Source: Ephydatia muelleri (Eukaryota > Porifera > Demospongiae > Spongillida > Spongillidae). Taken from it: a stretch of DNA of 64,000 nt. A program made the translations under genes and the position numbers. Shown here piece by piece: positions 40,857 through 51,424 of this stretch (its first letter is position 1; every line of letters begins with the position of its first letter). The notes under the pieces are model-generated. The model did no database searches, was not told where the DNA came from, and saw only the letters and a program-made list of their open reading frames with translations. Where the stretch lies: assembly GCA_013339895.1 (NCBI GenBank), contig JABACO010000007.1, positions 9,195,635 to 9,259,634 of the forward strand. Direction: 5' to 3'.

Positions 40857-43084
40857 GGCAAGGCACAGGATTTATACTACATATTAATTTAAACCCCCCT
40901 CCCCATGTATACATAAACGATAGCCTCCTATGTTTCAAATCTGGACCTCAGCGGATAGTCTTAGCCCATCCTCCCAGCCCCTTTGACAACATGTATCTAC
41001 ATGTCTGAAATGTTTATCTCACACTTTATGTACAGTTAAGAATATAAGCTTACCTTTGAATTCTTCCCCTTATCCTTTTCTGACTGAGTCATGATGGATT
41101 GATCACTCTGAATTAACAATACAAACACAATGAAAATTGATACATATCATGATTAATGAAATTTAAAATTCAGCACCATGCACAATAAAAATATTTGCAC
41201 AATTCAATGTCAGGTAAGTAAAATTTTTCTACATATTAATACCCTACCTGTTGAGAGGGCAATTGCGTTTCCATATTCTGCAAAACACACACACATGCGC
41301 ATTAACATGTCTGTCTAGCACCACTCAATTTGTGTAACCTCAAACTCATCCACAGTTTGTTTGCTTCATGGCTGTGCTTGTTGTGAAAATCTATTTTGGC
41401 GACGGACAGATCTAGGTGTCTGCATATAAGTGAGGGCATGCATATTCTATTATACAATGGTATGTGTGCATTATGAATTTTATTTAGTATGTACATCTGC
41501 ACACACACACACACAACAACCATACACACGCAAACGTTTACACTTGCCTCTTGGTCACTTTTTGCCTCTACATTTTCACTCTTAGCATCATCATCATCAT
41601 CATATATGTTATGCACTTATATTATTGTATTAGTTATACCTGTGTTTGAAATGAGATGGTTTAGAATACCTTCCACTCCAATTCGGATACGCCTAAGCTC
41701 ATCTGATAGAGTTGCATTGCATTCCTACATGTCAGTATGAATAAATTATTTATCTTAATAACTTTTTACCACAATACAGGAAACTAAATTAACATAGGTA
41801 ATACCGTAACATGTCATTGGTATTATAACACAATATATGGATATGGTAGTGCCTAATTTATATGCTCTTCTGACACAACGTGGCTAGGTACTTAAAAATA
41901 AACACACACACACATGTGTGTGTGTGTGCAGATGTACATACCTAAAGTTTGCGTAATTTTATATGATTACTGTCTGCATAGTAATATGAAAACATAACAC
42001 ATGATATATTGTATGATTAGAGATTTGTAAGTAACATGTGACTCCTGTGTTTCCTTTCCTGCTTGAGGTACACATGGTTTACTTGGTACGGCTGTCATAC
42101 TGTCACTTTGTGCTTTAAGTACAGCACACTCATTTTCCTAAGAATGTTTGGAGGGTTATGCCTAGAATGTCGCACATTTATAATGCAAAGCACCTTACCT
42201 CACCGCAGGTCAGTTGTGTCTCCATATTCTACAGAATACATTAAAATTTAAATTACAAACACAACACAGTTCATTTTACCTCATAGTCATCTACAGTTTG
42301 CTTCGACCAGGGTTGAGCCTGTTGTGAAAAACCCCACTTTAGAGTATCCTGTGGAAATGCATATATGTATAGTTCAGCAATTAGAGGGTTCTGTAATAAT
42401 ATACAGGATGTTCGTTTTAACTTGCTAGTCTTATCATAAAATCATTTATTTGGAATAAATTTATGAGCATCAAATGATTAATGAATGCATTCATCTTGTA
42501 ATTGACTAGAATCAGAAATCAATATTTAGATTTAATGAAAAAATCACACAATTTAAGTTATAGGCTTCCAATTATTCAGCATCTTACGTTTCATGAAAAC
42601 AGTTTAAAAAGCTGTGGTTCAAACGTGCCCATTATGATAACTATGTGGTTTCCAATTAATCTCAGCAGCAGCTGAGTGTAAGCACAAAGAAATGTTTTAA
42701 ACGTTTAAATATAAAATCCCATTATCGAGGGCCAGGAGGTCAGGCCGATTAGGTATAGCTAGTACTATAGTAGGCCTATCGGCTTCTGCGTGTGCCACGC
42801 GGAGAGTGAGTCTGTTGTTGTTTTTTACCCACACCAACTCATTCCCTGCACGGAGATCGTCCTCTGTAACGAAATCGCGGTCCTCGTTCTCCAATGCAGT
42901 GCTCATTATGTCAAACTTCTTATTGGTTTCAGCGCAAACCACTTTACTCGTTCTTTACATTAAGATAAAGTTATACAAGACATGTATATCTGCAAGAAAC
43001 ATACGATTTTTTGCTGGAGGATCATCCCATGCGTTGTCTTTAAGCCTTGGATGCATCTTGTCTCTTGGTCTCTTCGACAACATG
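40028..43084 (-). pseudogene. Multi-exon BEN-domain-like gene with duplicated exons
   Basis: Starts at ATG 43084 (MLSKRPRDKMHPRLKDNAWD), with a GTATGT donor near 43003. The next exon (about 42954-42697) has ENEDRDFVTEDDLRAGNELV and RLTLRVAHAEADRPTIVLAI. Small exons with AG/GT borders follow: 42300-42356 (FSQQAQPWSKQTVDDYE), 42199-42230 (NMETQLTCGE), 41641-41727 (SDELRRIRIGVEGILNHLIS), 41541-41600 (acidic), 41330-41400 (repeat of FSQQAQP… with a stop), 41250-41283 (NMETQLPSQQ), 41040-41100 and 40284-40374 (YDELKRIRIAVEGSLEHLI). The last exon (40222-40030) has MNLRGADINKYALNLMDALY then TEDELKTSSF, the start of a BEN domain, cut by a stop. BEN proteins bind DNA or chromatin. The stop in one exon and the truncated domain suggest decay, but this could also be transposon-borne. 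Confidence 0.5.
40820..40860. repeat. CA microsatellite
   Basis: (AC)n of about 30 bp inside an intron of the BEN-like gene. A shorter one lies at about 41500-41515 and an ACACAC/GTGTGT inverted pair at 41901-41930. Confidence 0.8.
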
Positions 43085-43152
43085 TAGCAGCTGCAGATTA
43101 TACAAGATAATTAGCACGTGGTCGAAATTAATCTCAATAAACAAAATTAACG
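43085..43152. promoter_or_regulatory. Short divergent intergenic region
   Basis: 68 bp separate the ATG of the minus-strand BEN-like gene (43084) from a plus-strand ATG (43153). If both starts are real the interval must hold a shared promoter. No TATA motif stands out. The sequence is AT-rich, with CACGTGGTC at about 43114. Confidence 0.3.
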
Positions 43153-43212
43153 ATGTCCGAAGCTGATCGAGCACAGAAACGGAGAGGAAAGTACAAAAAG
43201 TATCTCAAAAGC

Positions 43213-43264
<52 letters not shown>

Positions 43265-44998
43265 TGGCAGCACTACCAAATGAGAGCAATGATTAACCCC
43301 AATGCTTTTATTGTACGATAATTGGTACGATTATACAAACTCATATGCTAATTCAACAATTGTACGATTTTCGGTACGTTTCTGTAGAAAAACACCCATT
43401 TATTATATTTCCCATAGTCTTTCAATAATAAGCTGTTGCGTGAGTGTTGGAGTAATAGCAGGCTCATGTCTCAAGGAACACAGCTCGATGTTGAGTACAC
43501 TTCTTACGATGCGGAAGATGACATTTTGGGGCCCGCAGACGTCTTGGACAGTTCCAGCGAGGAAGAAGATGAAGCGCGAGGTGACTACACATACCTTGGG
43601 GTTTGACCTGACAGAGTTAAAGTTTAACCATGTACGGAGAAAGCTGCTGGAAAACATTCGTTCTGATATTATGATATCCTTGAGAAAAGCACGCATGAAG
43701 TTGGGTATTCCTGAAGGAGAAAACTTGGATGATAACCTTTTATTAAACCTTTTTTTGCCTCCTACCTTTGTGCTGAAGCTTCAGGCTGCTCTAAATAGAG
43801 CATATGTAGGAACAAATGACGTGTTGAGTTTGGCTGATATTGAGCAATGTCTTAAGACACTCTTTTTGATTCATTTCTATAAATGCTCTCCTACTACCGT
43901 TTTTTATGAAGAGAACCATTCAGTGTATCCCATGGCCCGTGAATTGGATTACCCAGTGTGAAAAAGGTTCTTACATGGTTTGTCATAATCCCCAAATAAG
44001 GAAGAATTTGGTGAAATGTGGGTAGAAGCAATGTTGTATGATTCATCCATAACTTTTGCTACCTCAGGTAAAGTGCATAAGTGTAGTGTAATCGATGGTT
44101 ATATACTTTATTTTCTTACATTTAGATCTTTGGCCTACATGTGTTGACATTTTTTTTCACAAGGGTCTCACTATTCTTTCAGCGGATGATGATCAACTGC
44201 AGTTAAGATCAATATTAAATGCAACAGAGGGCCTTACAAGAAAACATAATCCCAGGAAGCGGTATGGTCCACAGCAGGATGTGTGGTGTTCATTTGCTAC
44301 CGGTGCTGTGATCAGTGCTCATGTGATATCATCACTGCAAAGTGAGAGTGATAGTTTTCGATATTGCATGCAAACCTGTGCAAAGACAATAAGTTTTAAT
44401 GTTGCATTGCAGTATGGTTTTTCTAACATCATTGCTCTTGATCGAGGATACAGTGGAATAAAAAATACTACAGATGCTGCTGATGCTGGTTTACGACATC
44501 TAGGTGGAATTAAAAAATATATAGGTCCTTTCACTGATAAACCTGAAGGTAACAAGAGGGCAAAAGTCAGCCAAAAGTGCATCCCATCATGTGGTCATTC
44601 TAATGCTTACTATGCTTCGCATGTGTGGAATAACAAAAACAAAACTACTGTAATTTCACGTTATAGAACTGGAACAGGAAAGCTTTGTCACATGCAAAGT
44701 TCATCTGAAGACACAGACCCTTTCGAATGGGATTATGAATATGATGAATGTAAAGACAAGTTACCTACAGATCTTGTAGGGAATGACATGCGATATTTGA
44801 ATTCCACTTCTTGGGAACGCAGTGTCACACTTTTGACTTTGTTTAAGAAAATTTGGTATTGGAGGAACAACAAGTGAAAGTGTTGTCAAGACTGGTGCTT
44901 CTTTGATTGCTGATGAGGATTGGCGGTTGTGTGACCTTTTAGGTACAAAAAGAGACAGCAACACAACAGAAGCAGGGTCCAGTGATCATGACTTTGTA
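43153..44998 (+). pseudogene. Putative DDE transposase-like gene, interrupted
   Basis: Possible first exon MSEADRAQKRRGKYKKYLKS (43153) runs into a 45-base G tract. A second start at 43466 gives MSQGTQLDVEYTSYDAEDDI and an acidic stretch. After a frame change comes LKFNHVRRKLLENIRSDIMI (43610 onward), then a likely intron 44068-44125 (GTAAAG...TTTAG). The main part follows: ILSADDDQLQLRSILN, HNPRKRYGPQQDVWCSFATG, IIALDRGYSGIKNTTDAADA, GGIKKYIGPFTDKPEGNKRA. S-A-D-D-D, N-P-R-K-x-x-G-P and A-L-D-R-G-Y occur in this order in unclassified DDE-type transposases of protists and invertebrates (family recall, not searched). The frame changes again near 44848 (RKFGIGGTTSESVVKTGASL). Stops and shifts mark it as inactive. 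Confidence 0.5.
43216..43260. repeat. 45-base poly-G tract
   Basis: An uninterrupted run of G directly after KYLKSEG in the putative first exon. It is the longest homopolymer in the window and could be biological or an assembly artefact. Confidence 0.9.
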
Positions 44999-44999
44999 T

Positions 45000-45455
45000 T
45001 GTATTGATGGCAATGTCAGGAAAAGGGTCAGGACCAATCTCCCAATGTGCCTGAAGCTTTGTGAGTTGGTACCAGTGTTGTTGCCATGACGGCTTTGTAT
45101 TTAAAGGCCAAAACCCTTTCCATAGTGTAAGGACTGGGGACCCAAAGTCAGTGTAAATACCTTCCTGTATCGAATTAGGGGTGACACAGAGACACAGGTA
45201 CAATGTGACTTAGTTCCAACCTGTAGCCCACATGTACTGAATGAGTTTTAGGTGATTGCGATGTTGTGTTGATTGTAGGCTACCACAAGGCACTAAACAC
45301 TGTATATGAACTTAGGCCATGCCTCTGGTGTAGTTATTGTATTGATGGCATTGTCAGGAAATTGGTCAGGACCATCTCCCAATGTCCCTGAAGCTTTATG
45401 AGTTGGTACCAGTGTTGTTGTCATGACGGCTTTGTATTTAAAGGCCAAAACCCTG
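45000..45455. repeat. Direct repeat of about 118 bp, offset about 335 bp
   Basis: GTATTGTATTGATGGCAATG ... GTATTTAAAGGCCAAAACCC at 44996-45117 recurs with about 92% identity at 45335-45452. It lies downstream of the transposase-like gene. There is no coding content. Confidence 0.85.
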
Positions 45456-45590
45456 CGGCGCTCGTAACCCCGGCGTTCCTGGTTAGCTTCGCTCACGCTA
45501 GCCTGCGGCGCTCGTAACCCCGGCGTTCCTGGTTAGCTTCGCTCACGCTAGCCTGCGGCGCTCATAGGATCAGGGCCTGTGGCGCTCTTT
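45450..45590. repeat. 54-bp tandem repeat
   Basis: Two perfect copies of CCTGCGGCGCTCGTAACCCC followed by GGCGTTCCTGGTTAGCTTCG and CTCACGCTAG (45451 and 45502 onward), then a partial third (CCTGCGGCGCTCATAGG) and a degenerate fourth (CCTGTGGCGCTC). Confidence 0.85.
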
Positions 45591-45639
45591 CTACACATGG
45601 GTTCTGGATGGTCTACTATCGAAATAATTTTACCCATGC

Positions 45640-45792
45640 CTTAACTAAAGGAAGGTAAAAGGAACACAAGTGTACGACTCTTATAAAAGGTGACAAGTTA
45701 TTACGTCATCTCACGCGCGCGCCGCGTGAAAACATGAAACATTGCATGGCGTGCGCGCGCCTGAAAAAGATACTGTCCTTAACTCCCTTGAG
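45640..45792. mobile_element. Terminus of a TIR DNA transposon
   Basis: The right end CCTTAACTCCCTTGAG (45777-45792) matches 13 of 16 positions of the terminus CCTTAATTGCGTTGAG of the 1.49-kb element at 51340-52825. Both have a subterminal CG-rich palindromic block (here CACGCGCGCGCCGCGTG ... GGCGTGCGCGCGCC at 45711-45760). The other end was not found. The element appears to cut the LINE that starts at 45793. The neighbouring transposase-like gene may belong to it, but this is unproven. Confidence 0.5.
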
Positions 45793-45830
45793 TAAGTGTC
45801 CGTCGCACCTCATCATCTGTGAAGGGGGCT

Positions 45831-47159
45831 TCAAGGAGGTCTGTTGGAGCTGTGTCCGGCCACAGAGGAGTAGGAAAGGCTCCTGGTGGTAGAGTTGGGT
45901 CTGCTGGGCGCAGTTTGGCTGTGAAGTATTCCGTGACAATTGCCATGGACAGAGCACTTCTTAGGAGGGGGTGTCTTCCTAAGCTTAGCCATATAGCACT
46001 TTGGGTTCTGTCTGTATTCCTTCTGGGCAGCAACCTTGCGGCCAATAACACGATTCTGGGGTCGTGGGTTGAGGTGAGGATTCCTTGACCCGTTGGCCTG
46101 TTGTCGCCTTTTCCAGGCTGTAGTGGTTGGAGGCTGGGAGCCATTTGTGCATTTCACAGTCCAACGGGCATAACTTTGGGTCCATCTATCGAGGAACCCA
46201 TACCATCTGTGCCAGTCTGTGTTGGTAGGATGTCTATTTGAGAGCGGGAGCAGGCGATCAAAGTGCTTTTCTGGGGCATAATTGTCATCAGGGTCCATGA
46301 CAAGTTGGTCGATCTCATATTCGTGGTGGTGGGTGGGTGGCCTAGAGTGTCCTGTAGGTCTCCTCCCATTTCCCCTGTAACCCTTTCTCCGTCCCCATCT
46401 CCGAGATTGGCTAGTAGGCCTATTGGGTTCATTAGGTTCCCATTCTCCACCCCTAGGTCCCTCCCCCCACTCCTCCCCACCCTCCACCTGGGGACCATTT
46501 CTCTGGTATGGGGCAGGGGGACCAGGTAGTGTGTTCGGATGCACCATTCTATCCCTGGGAGTAGGGGGACAGATGGGGTGGTTTGCCCGTCCCACTCTAT
46601 CCCAGGTACCTATCTCACTTTCTTGGTAGCCCATTATACCTGGGATAGGCGGCCTAGGGTGTTGTGTAGGTCTCCTCCCAATACCCCTGTAGCCCCTTCC
46701 CCGTCCTCGCCCCTGTGACTGGCTGGTGGGCCCATTGGGTTCTCCCTCTCTACCTCTATGATCCTTCTCCCCCTCCCTCCAACCTTCCATCTGGGGACTG
46801 TCTCTCTGGGGTAGGGTTGGGGGACCAGGGAGTGTGTTGGGGTTTGTCATTCTATCTTGGAGGGAGGGGGGACAGGTGGGGTGGTCTGTCCTTTCTACCC
46901 TGACCCAAGTACCTATTTCATTTTCTTGGTGACCCATCATACTTAGGGTGGGTGGTCTAGGGCATCTATTGGGAGCTCTTCCCTTCCCTTTACCTTTCCC
47001 TCGAGGCCCCTCCCCCCATTCCTCCCATCCCTGTGTTTGGGGTTCATTATCCGTGCCCTCAGGTTCCCCCCCCCTGTTGCTTCCTCCCCAAGATCCCTGG
47101 TCTAGGTGGCCCTGTCTTTTGGCCCTTCCATCCCGGACCATACCAATTGTAGTGACCAA
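45831..47159 (-). pseudogene. LINE N-terminal protein with about three ~95-residue repeats, 442 codons
   Basis: Three successive units share EEWGEGPRG (or a variant), RGRGYRGIGRRPTQHPRPP, GYQESEIGTWDRVGRANHP, DRMVHPNTLPGPPAPYQR. The third is only partial. The region is rich in Gly, Arg and Pro and resembles RGG-type RNA-binding low-complexity sequence. The pre-RT box follows (DNYAPEKHFDRLLPL ... WHRWYGFLDRW), and the frame is lost near NGSQ...GHSSNRPP. The repeats are visible in DNA at about 46330-47160 with units of roughly 280 bp. Confidence 0.75.
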
Positions 47160-47257
47160 CAGACGTACCCCCCAGGCTGTCAGGAGTGTGTGTAGGTTGG
47201 AAGGACCGCTGGTTTAGGGTGACCCTACTTTGGGGGGTGGGTTGGTCCGGGGTGCAC

Positions 47258-47935
47258 TCACTTGCGTCTGCATAGGTGGATGTGGTAGTGGGGGTAGGGT
47301 GGAGGTATGTGTTGGAGGGCTTGTCGCTGTGGACTGAGGAGGGGAGTAGTCGTTGGCCATGGAGGGCGATGAGAGGTGACCTTGTAGTCTTCTTCTCTTG
47401 TTGGCACCCTGTGATATGTTGGGTATGTCTCTCTCAACTTCCTGACGTATAGTTGATACCAGGTGATGGATGGATTGTGAGAGAGACTCTGGCTGTAGGG
47501 CAAAGCCATTTCTGTAGTCTCTCTCCACTGGGTCTGAGCCCAGTCTGGCCTCCGTAGGTTCCTCAGGGGTTTGAGTCGGGCTCTGTTGGTGTTCAGTGGT
47601 GGTATGGTGGAGGATGGCGTACTGGTAGGGGACACGGATGGTGAAGATTGCGTCCCGCAGTCAGCTGTCTGGATTTGCGCAGGTATTGCAGCTTGGATGG
47701 CCCAGATGGGGTGAGCCTTCGCATACTGACGTTTGAAATATTGCACCTGCGAGGTGCTGCGGGTCCCGATAATTTGCGCAATTTGCTTGCTTTGCTTCAG
47801 ACCAACGCGTTTGACAGCCATTAGAAATGAATTTATTTCTAATTGAGTCCAAGGTGGCGGCTTGTTTTTTGAGGTGGAAAGGAGTTGCTGTTTGGCAAGG
47901 TCGGCGGATACCTGGGGTTGATGTTTTGCTCGTTC
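47258..47935 (-). pseudogene. LINE Myb-like DNA-binding domain and linker
   Basis: In frames around 47900-47690: KPPPWTQLEINSFLMAVKRV, GLKQSKQIAQIIGTRSTSQV, QYFKRQYAKAHP. This is a Myb/SANT pattern (W-x-x-x-E-x-x-x-F ... I-A-x-x-I-G-T-R-(S/T)-x-x-Q-V). It corresponds to the segment after the third finger in the 11.1-11.8 kb copy. A polar Ser/Thr/Pro linker follows (187 codons open from 47821). Zinc fingers are missing because the 5' edge lies just before the Myb domain. Confidence 0.78.
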
Positions 47936-47939
47936 GTGG

Positions 47940-48769
47940 TTTCGTGGTGCCTTCTCTTGCTGCTTCTAGAGTTCCTTCTGGGCTTTCGAAGGGAACTGTT
48001 ACATCAATTACAAAGGCCTCGCTGGTTGAATCATTCAGGAGCACAATGTCTGGCTTAAGACCCTGGGGGTCTCCAGGTACCGTCTGCTCCAGGTACTGGA
48101 TACCTTTTGTCTTTGGGATGGCTTTGGACAGGCGGTGGAGGATGGCATTATGTTTGTGCCGTTTCTGGGACAATGATTCAGAACATGTGCGAGAGTCTCC
48201 TGCTCACCATTACAACCCGGGCAGCTGGTATTAATGTTGGGTTTTCCTGATCTTTTTAATACCGTTTTGGTAGGCAATAAGTTTAGTCTGGCCTTAATTG
48301 CAATGCGGTATTCCCCAAAGGAGATGTATTTCCCACTGCGTATCCAATGATTGCTGGACGGATGGAGGGATACACAGTGGAATGTTCTTCCCTGGTCAGT
48401 AGCCCAATGCAGGTTACGGGTGTGTTGCTCGAGAAGTTTAGTCCGTAGGGCCTTGCCTGCTTTCTTTTTTCCATCCCAGCGTAAGGATTTCCCGTTGCAG
48501 AAGAGGCTATTGTTGTTAAGATTGATGGTGGCCCCACAGCGGACCAGGGAGGAGCGCACTGAGCTCCAGAGTGATTTGATGTCACCCGATTTCCCTTCCC
48601 CAGGGATTGGCGAAGAGTTGAGGAACATCTCCATGAGGTCAGTATTGATCGTGTTTGACCGTGTTCTCTTTTCAGCAACCTTGCTGAGGTGGTGGTATGC
48701 TATTCCTCTCACTTTTTCATCGGGTGACGAGAGGAGTTTGAAGGCTGTTGCACACATATGGACGTCCAT
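47940..48769 (-). pseudogene. LINE knuckle and endonuclease, truncated
   Basis: The 48769-48035 frame has KYISFGEYRIAIKARLNLLP and an intact knuckle SCPGCNGEQETLAHVLNHC. Another frame (48173 downward) has LKPDIVLLNDSTSEAFVIDV then TVPFESPEGTLEAAREG. Sequence beyond that is Myb-region DNA of a different element. The C-terminal GSLGSWDP block is therefore lost. Confidence 0.85.
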
Positions 48770-50007
48770 CTAGTCTGCAATAGATGGAAGCCCAAGTCCT
48801 CCCCAGTTAGATGGTACGTGGAGGAAGGCACTGATGGTGCGTTTGGGTAATTTGAAGGCGTGTTTGGCCTGTTGCGCACTTCTTTGTCTATTCGCTGTGC
48901 CCATGCTCTGTTGGGGAGGGTGTTCTGGAGTATGTAGGTGAGCCCGGACTTCGCAAACCTGTGGATGGCATCTAGCTTCTGCCAGTCAGTGAGTCCGGAC
49001 TCAAGGATTGCTTTACAGCATCCTACATACTCTTTCCCCTGTGCAATTGCTTCCGCCTTGTAATCACCCCCAACTTTACACCCAAGGTATTTATAGTGAT
49101 CCTCCCACTTTAAGGATGGTATTAGCTCGTTGTTTAAGGTTGGGGAAAAGTTTTCCGCAAACTGACGCGCCGATCTTGATAGAGTGAGAGTTCCACACTT
49201 CCTTGGGTTGAAGTGAAGACCTGCCCAATTGCTTGCGGACTGAATTGCCTGTAGGACTTCCTGCATGCTACTGGTTGACTGGGTCAGTATACATAGATCG
49301 TCCGCATATGCCAAGGATCGGATGGTGTGGTTTCCAATTGTGTAACCCCCTGAAGGGATTGAATCTGCTGCCCTGATTATGGGTTCCATCGCAAAATTGA
49401 ATAGAATGGGGCTAAGAGGGCAGCCCTGCTTTACCCCTTTATCACAGCGAATGGGGGCTGTCATTCCGTTGGCAGTCTTTACACACATGGTGGAGTCAGT
49501 GTATATATCCTTGATGATTTCCCTAGTGTGCGGACCCACTCCTGCACAGCTCAGCATCTCCATTAAGACCCCGTGTGGGACAGACGGGAAGGCATTACTA
49601 ATGTCTAGCCAGCTAACACACACCGGGGCCCTTTTTCTTCTTGAATCCTGGAAGACACTCATCAGGAGAAAGTTGTGCTCCAAACAGCTCTCACAAGGGA
49701 GGAAACCCTTTTGACTCCAGCTGAAGATGTTGTTGAGCTGGGCCCAAAAGGAGAGGCGCCTCCCAATTGCCGCAGAGTATAGTTTGTATATGGTATTTTG
49801 CAGGCTAATCGGACGCCAGTTTCCGATGTTAGTTGGGTCACCCCCCTTGTGAATGAGGATGGTGGTGGAGTTTTTCCAGCTGTCTGGGACCTTCTTGTTT
49901 CTCCTGCAGGTGTTGAGGATTTTAGTGATGATCTCGGCAGTGGGGTCCACCTCCCTCCAGTTTGCATATGTCACACGGTCGGGGCCCGGTGCTGACTGAT
50001 GTGGCAT
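48709..50007 (-). pseudogene. LINE reverse transcriptase, 432 codons open
   Basis: Contains PISLQNTIYKLYSAAIGRRL, SQKGFLPCESCLEHNFLL, VSWLDISNAFPSVPHGVLME, GVKQGCPLSPILFNFAMEPI, SLAYADDLCILTQST, AGLHFNPRKCGTL and LTDWQKLDAIHRFAKSGL. A frameshift in the thumb (RNRPNTPSNYPN) ends the homology. Catalytic residues are intact. Confidence 0.88.
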
Positions 50008-50017
50008 TGTGACGGTC

Positions 50018-50288
50018 CGAGCTGGAAGCGCCTGCGCGTCAGAGGGTCAAGGTAGGCTAAATAAAGTATAATTATTATAGCCACCAGGATACAACTCTTT
50101 TTCTCCCCTTACAAATACAACACACACTGTTTAAATAGTCCTATGTCCGAATCCTATTGGATCCGAATCCCAATGATGCTATTGGACGGATCACTTCTTT
50201 TAGATTTTGGTAGCGTATGGCCTGCCCGCCTTGTTCGTTCTGTGACGCATCTTCGTTCCGTGACGTCACTTCCGTGAAGTCCGTCACA
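50018..50288 (-). repeat. Gypsy 3' LTR, 271 bp
   Basis: On the minus strand it starts TGTGACGGACTTCACGG and ends GGACCGTCACA, so it has the canonical TG...CA termini with a short inverted repeat. The polyprotein stop codon lies inside the purine-rich GGTGGATAGAG just upstream, a plausible polypurine tract. A matching 5' LTR is not in the window because the element is truncated at 53475. Confidence 0.8.
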
Positions 50289-51339
50289 CTCTATCCACCT
50301 GCTCCGACAGCAAACTCGTTTGCTGAGCTGTCCGGCCATGGTGTCCTAGATAGACCGTCAGCGTTCCCATTGGCACTTCCGCTGCGATGCACCACCGTAA
50401 AGTTATATGGCTGTAACGCCAAGCTCCACCGTGTTAGGCGCGAGTTGCTGTCCTTCAGCTTGTCCAGCCACACTAGGGAACGATGGTCTGTTTCCACTGT
50501 GAAGTGTCTGCCGACCAAGTAGGTCCTGAAGGCGTGCATCGCCAACTTGATCGCAAGGCACTCCTTCTCTATCGTGGAGTACTTTTCTTCACGTGGTAGC
50601 AGCTTCCTGCTGAAGAACGCAATCGGATGCTCTTCGCCTTGTTCAGCACTCCGCTGGCTTAGCACAGCCCCAAAACCCCGCTCCAATGCATCCGTCTGTA
50701 GAATGAATGGTCTGGTGAAGTCCGGGCTGCCAAGCACAGGATCAGAACACAGCCGTTCTTTCAGCTTCCCAAAGGCGTGGCCGCACTTGTCAGTCCACTG
50801 CACCTGTGTAGGAGCTGACTTTTTGGTTAGGTCTGTCAGGGGAGTGGCTAGGGTAGCATAGTTTGGTATAAAATGCCGGTAATACCCAGTTAAACCAAGA
50901 AACTCTCTCACTTGAGTCTTTGTACGTGGTCTAGGGAAGTCAGCCACTGCCTGCAGTTTAGAAGGCTCAGTATGCACAGCCCCGTTGCCCACCACGTGAC
51001 CTAGATACGTGCAGGTTGCTGCCCCCAATGTACATTTAGCAGGTTTAACAGTTAGCCCCGCCTCCCTCAATCTTGCAAACACTATGCTTAGATGCTTCAA
51101 ATGCTCCTCCCATGAGCTACTAAAAATAATTATGTCATCCAGGTATGCAGCACATAAGTTGTCAAAACCGCGAATGACTCCATCCATCAGACGCTGGAAA
51201 GTGGCTGGGGCTCCCTTAAGTCCAAAAGGCATCACATTGAATTGGTAGAGCCCAAAGGGCGTCACAAAGGCAGTTTTGTGACGAGCCTCCTCCGCCAGAG
51301 GTACCTGCCAATAGCCCCGTGTTAGGTCAAGAGTAGAGA
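50289..51339 (-). pseudogene. Gypsy RT (second part) and RNase H
   Basis: Continues RT from STLDLTRGYWQVPLAEEARH through TPFGLYQFNVMPFGLKGAPA then TFQRLMD. The catalytic AAYLDDIIIFSSSWEEHLKH and the FLGLTGYYRHFIPNYA connection follow. RNase H has FILQTDALERGFGAVLSQRS (catalytic Asp), EKYSTIEKECLAIKLAMHAF (catalytic Glu) and FTVETDHRSLVWL. It ends RSGSANGNADGLSR ... GAGG at the LTR. The frame is open throughout. Only the transposon insertion disrupts it. Confidence 0.88.
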
Positions 51340-51424
51340 CTCAACTAAATTAAGGCTGGGTACATTCATTTTACGCGCACGCCGCGTAGCGCTTTGGAAA
51401 CATTATTTTCAACGTAAGCGCGCG

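Larger units (their letters stand above)
45793..47935 (-). mobile_element. LINE 5' half (lineage i) with repeated N-terminus, 3'-truncated
   Basis: On the minus strand: Myb domain (47930-47700), Ser/Thr/Pro linker (47660-47210), a tandemly repeated Gly/Arg/Pro region (47160-46330), the NYAPEKHFDRLLPLSNRHP box, RKVAAQKEYRQNPKCYMAKL then RKTPPPKKCSV, and FTDDEVRRTL at the entrance to RT. It is then cut by the TIR terminus at 45792. Its 5' edge joins the truncated endonuclease of the next LINE at about 47935. Confidence 0.8.
47936..50017 (-). mobile_element. Lineage i RLE LINE, truncated at both ends
   Basis: RT begins at PHQSAPGPDRVTYANWR, immediately beside the gypsy LTR (50018). The 3' end stops inside the endonuclease (…EGTLEAAREG) at about 47935, where another LINE's 5' half starts. 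It is closely related to the 850-codon copy at 12.2-14.7 kb. No 19-mer is found at its 3' side. Confidence 0.85.
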
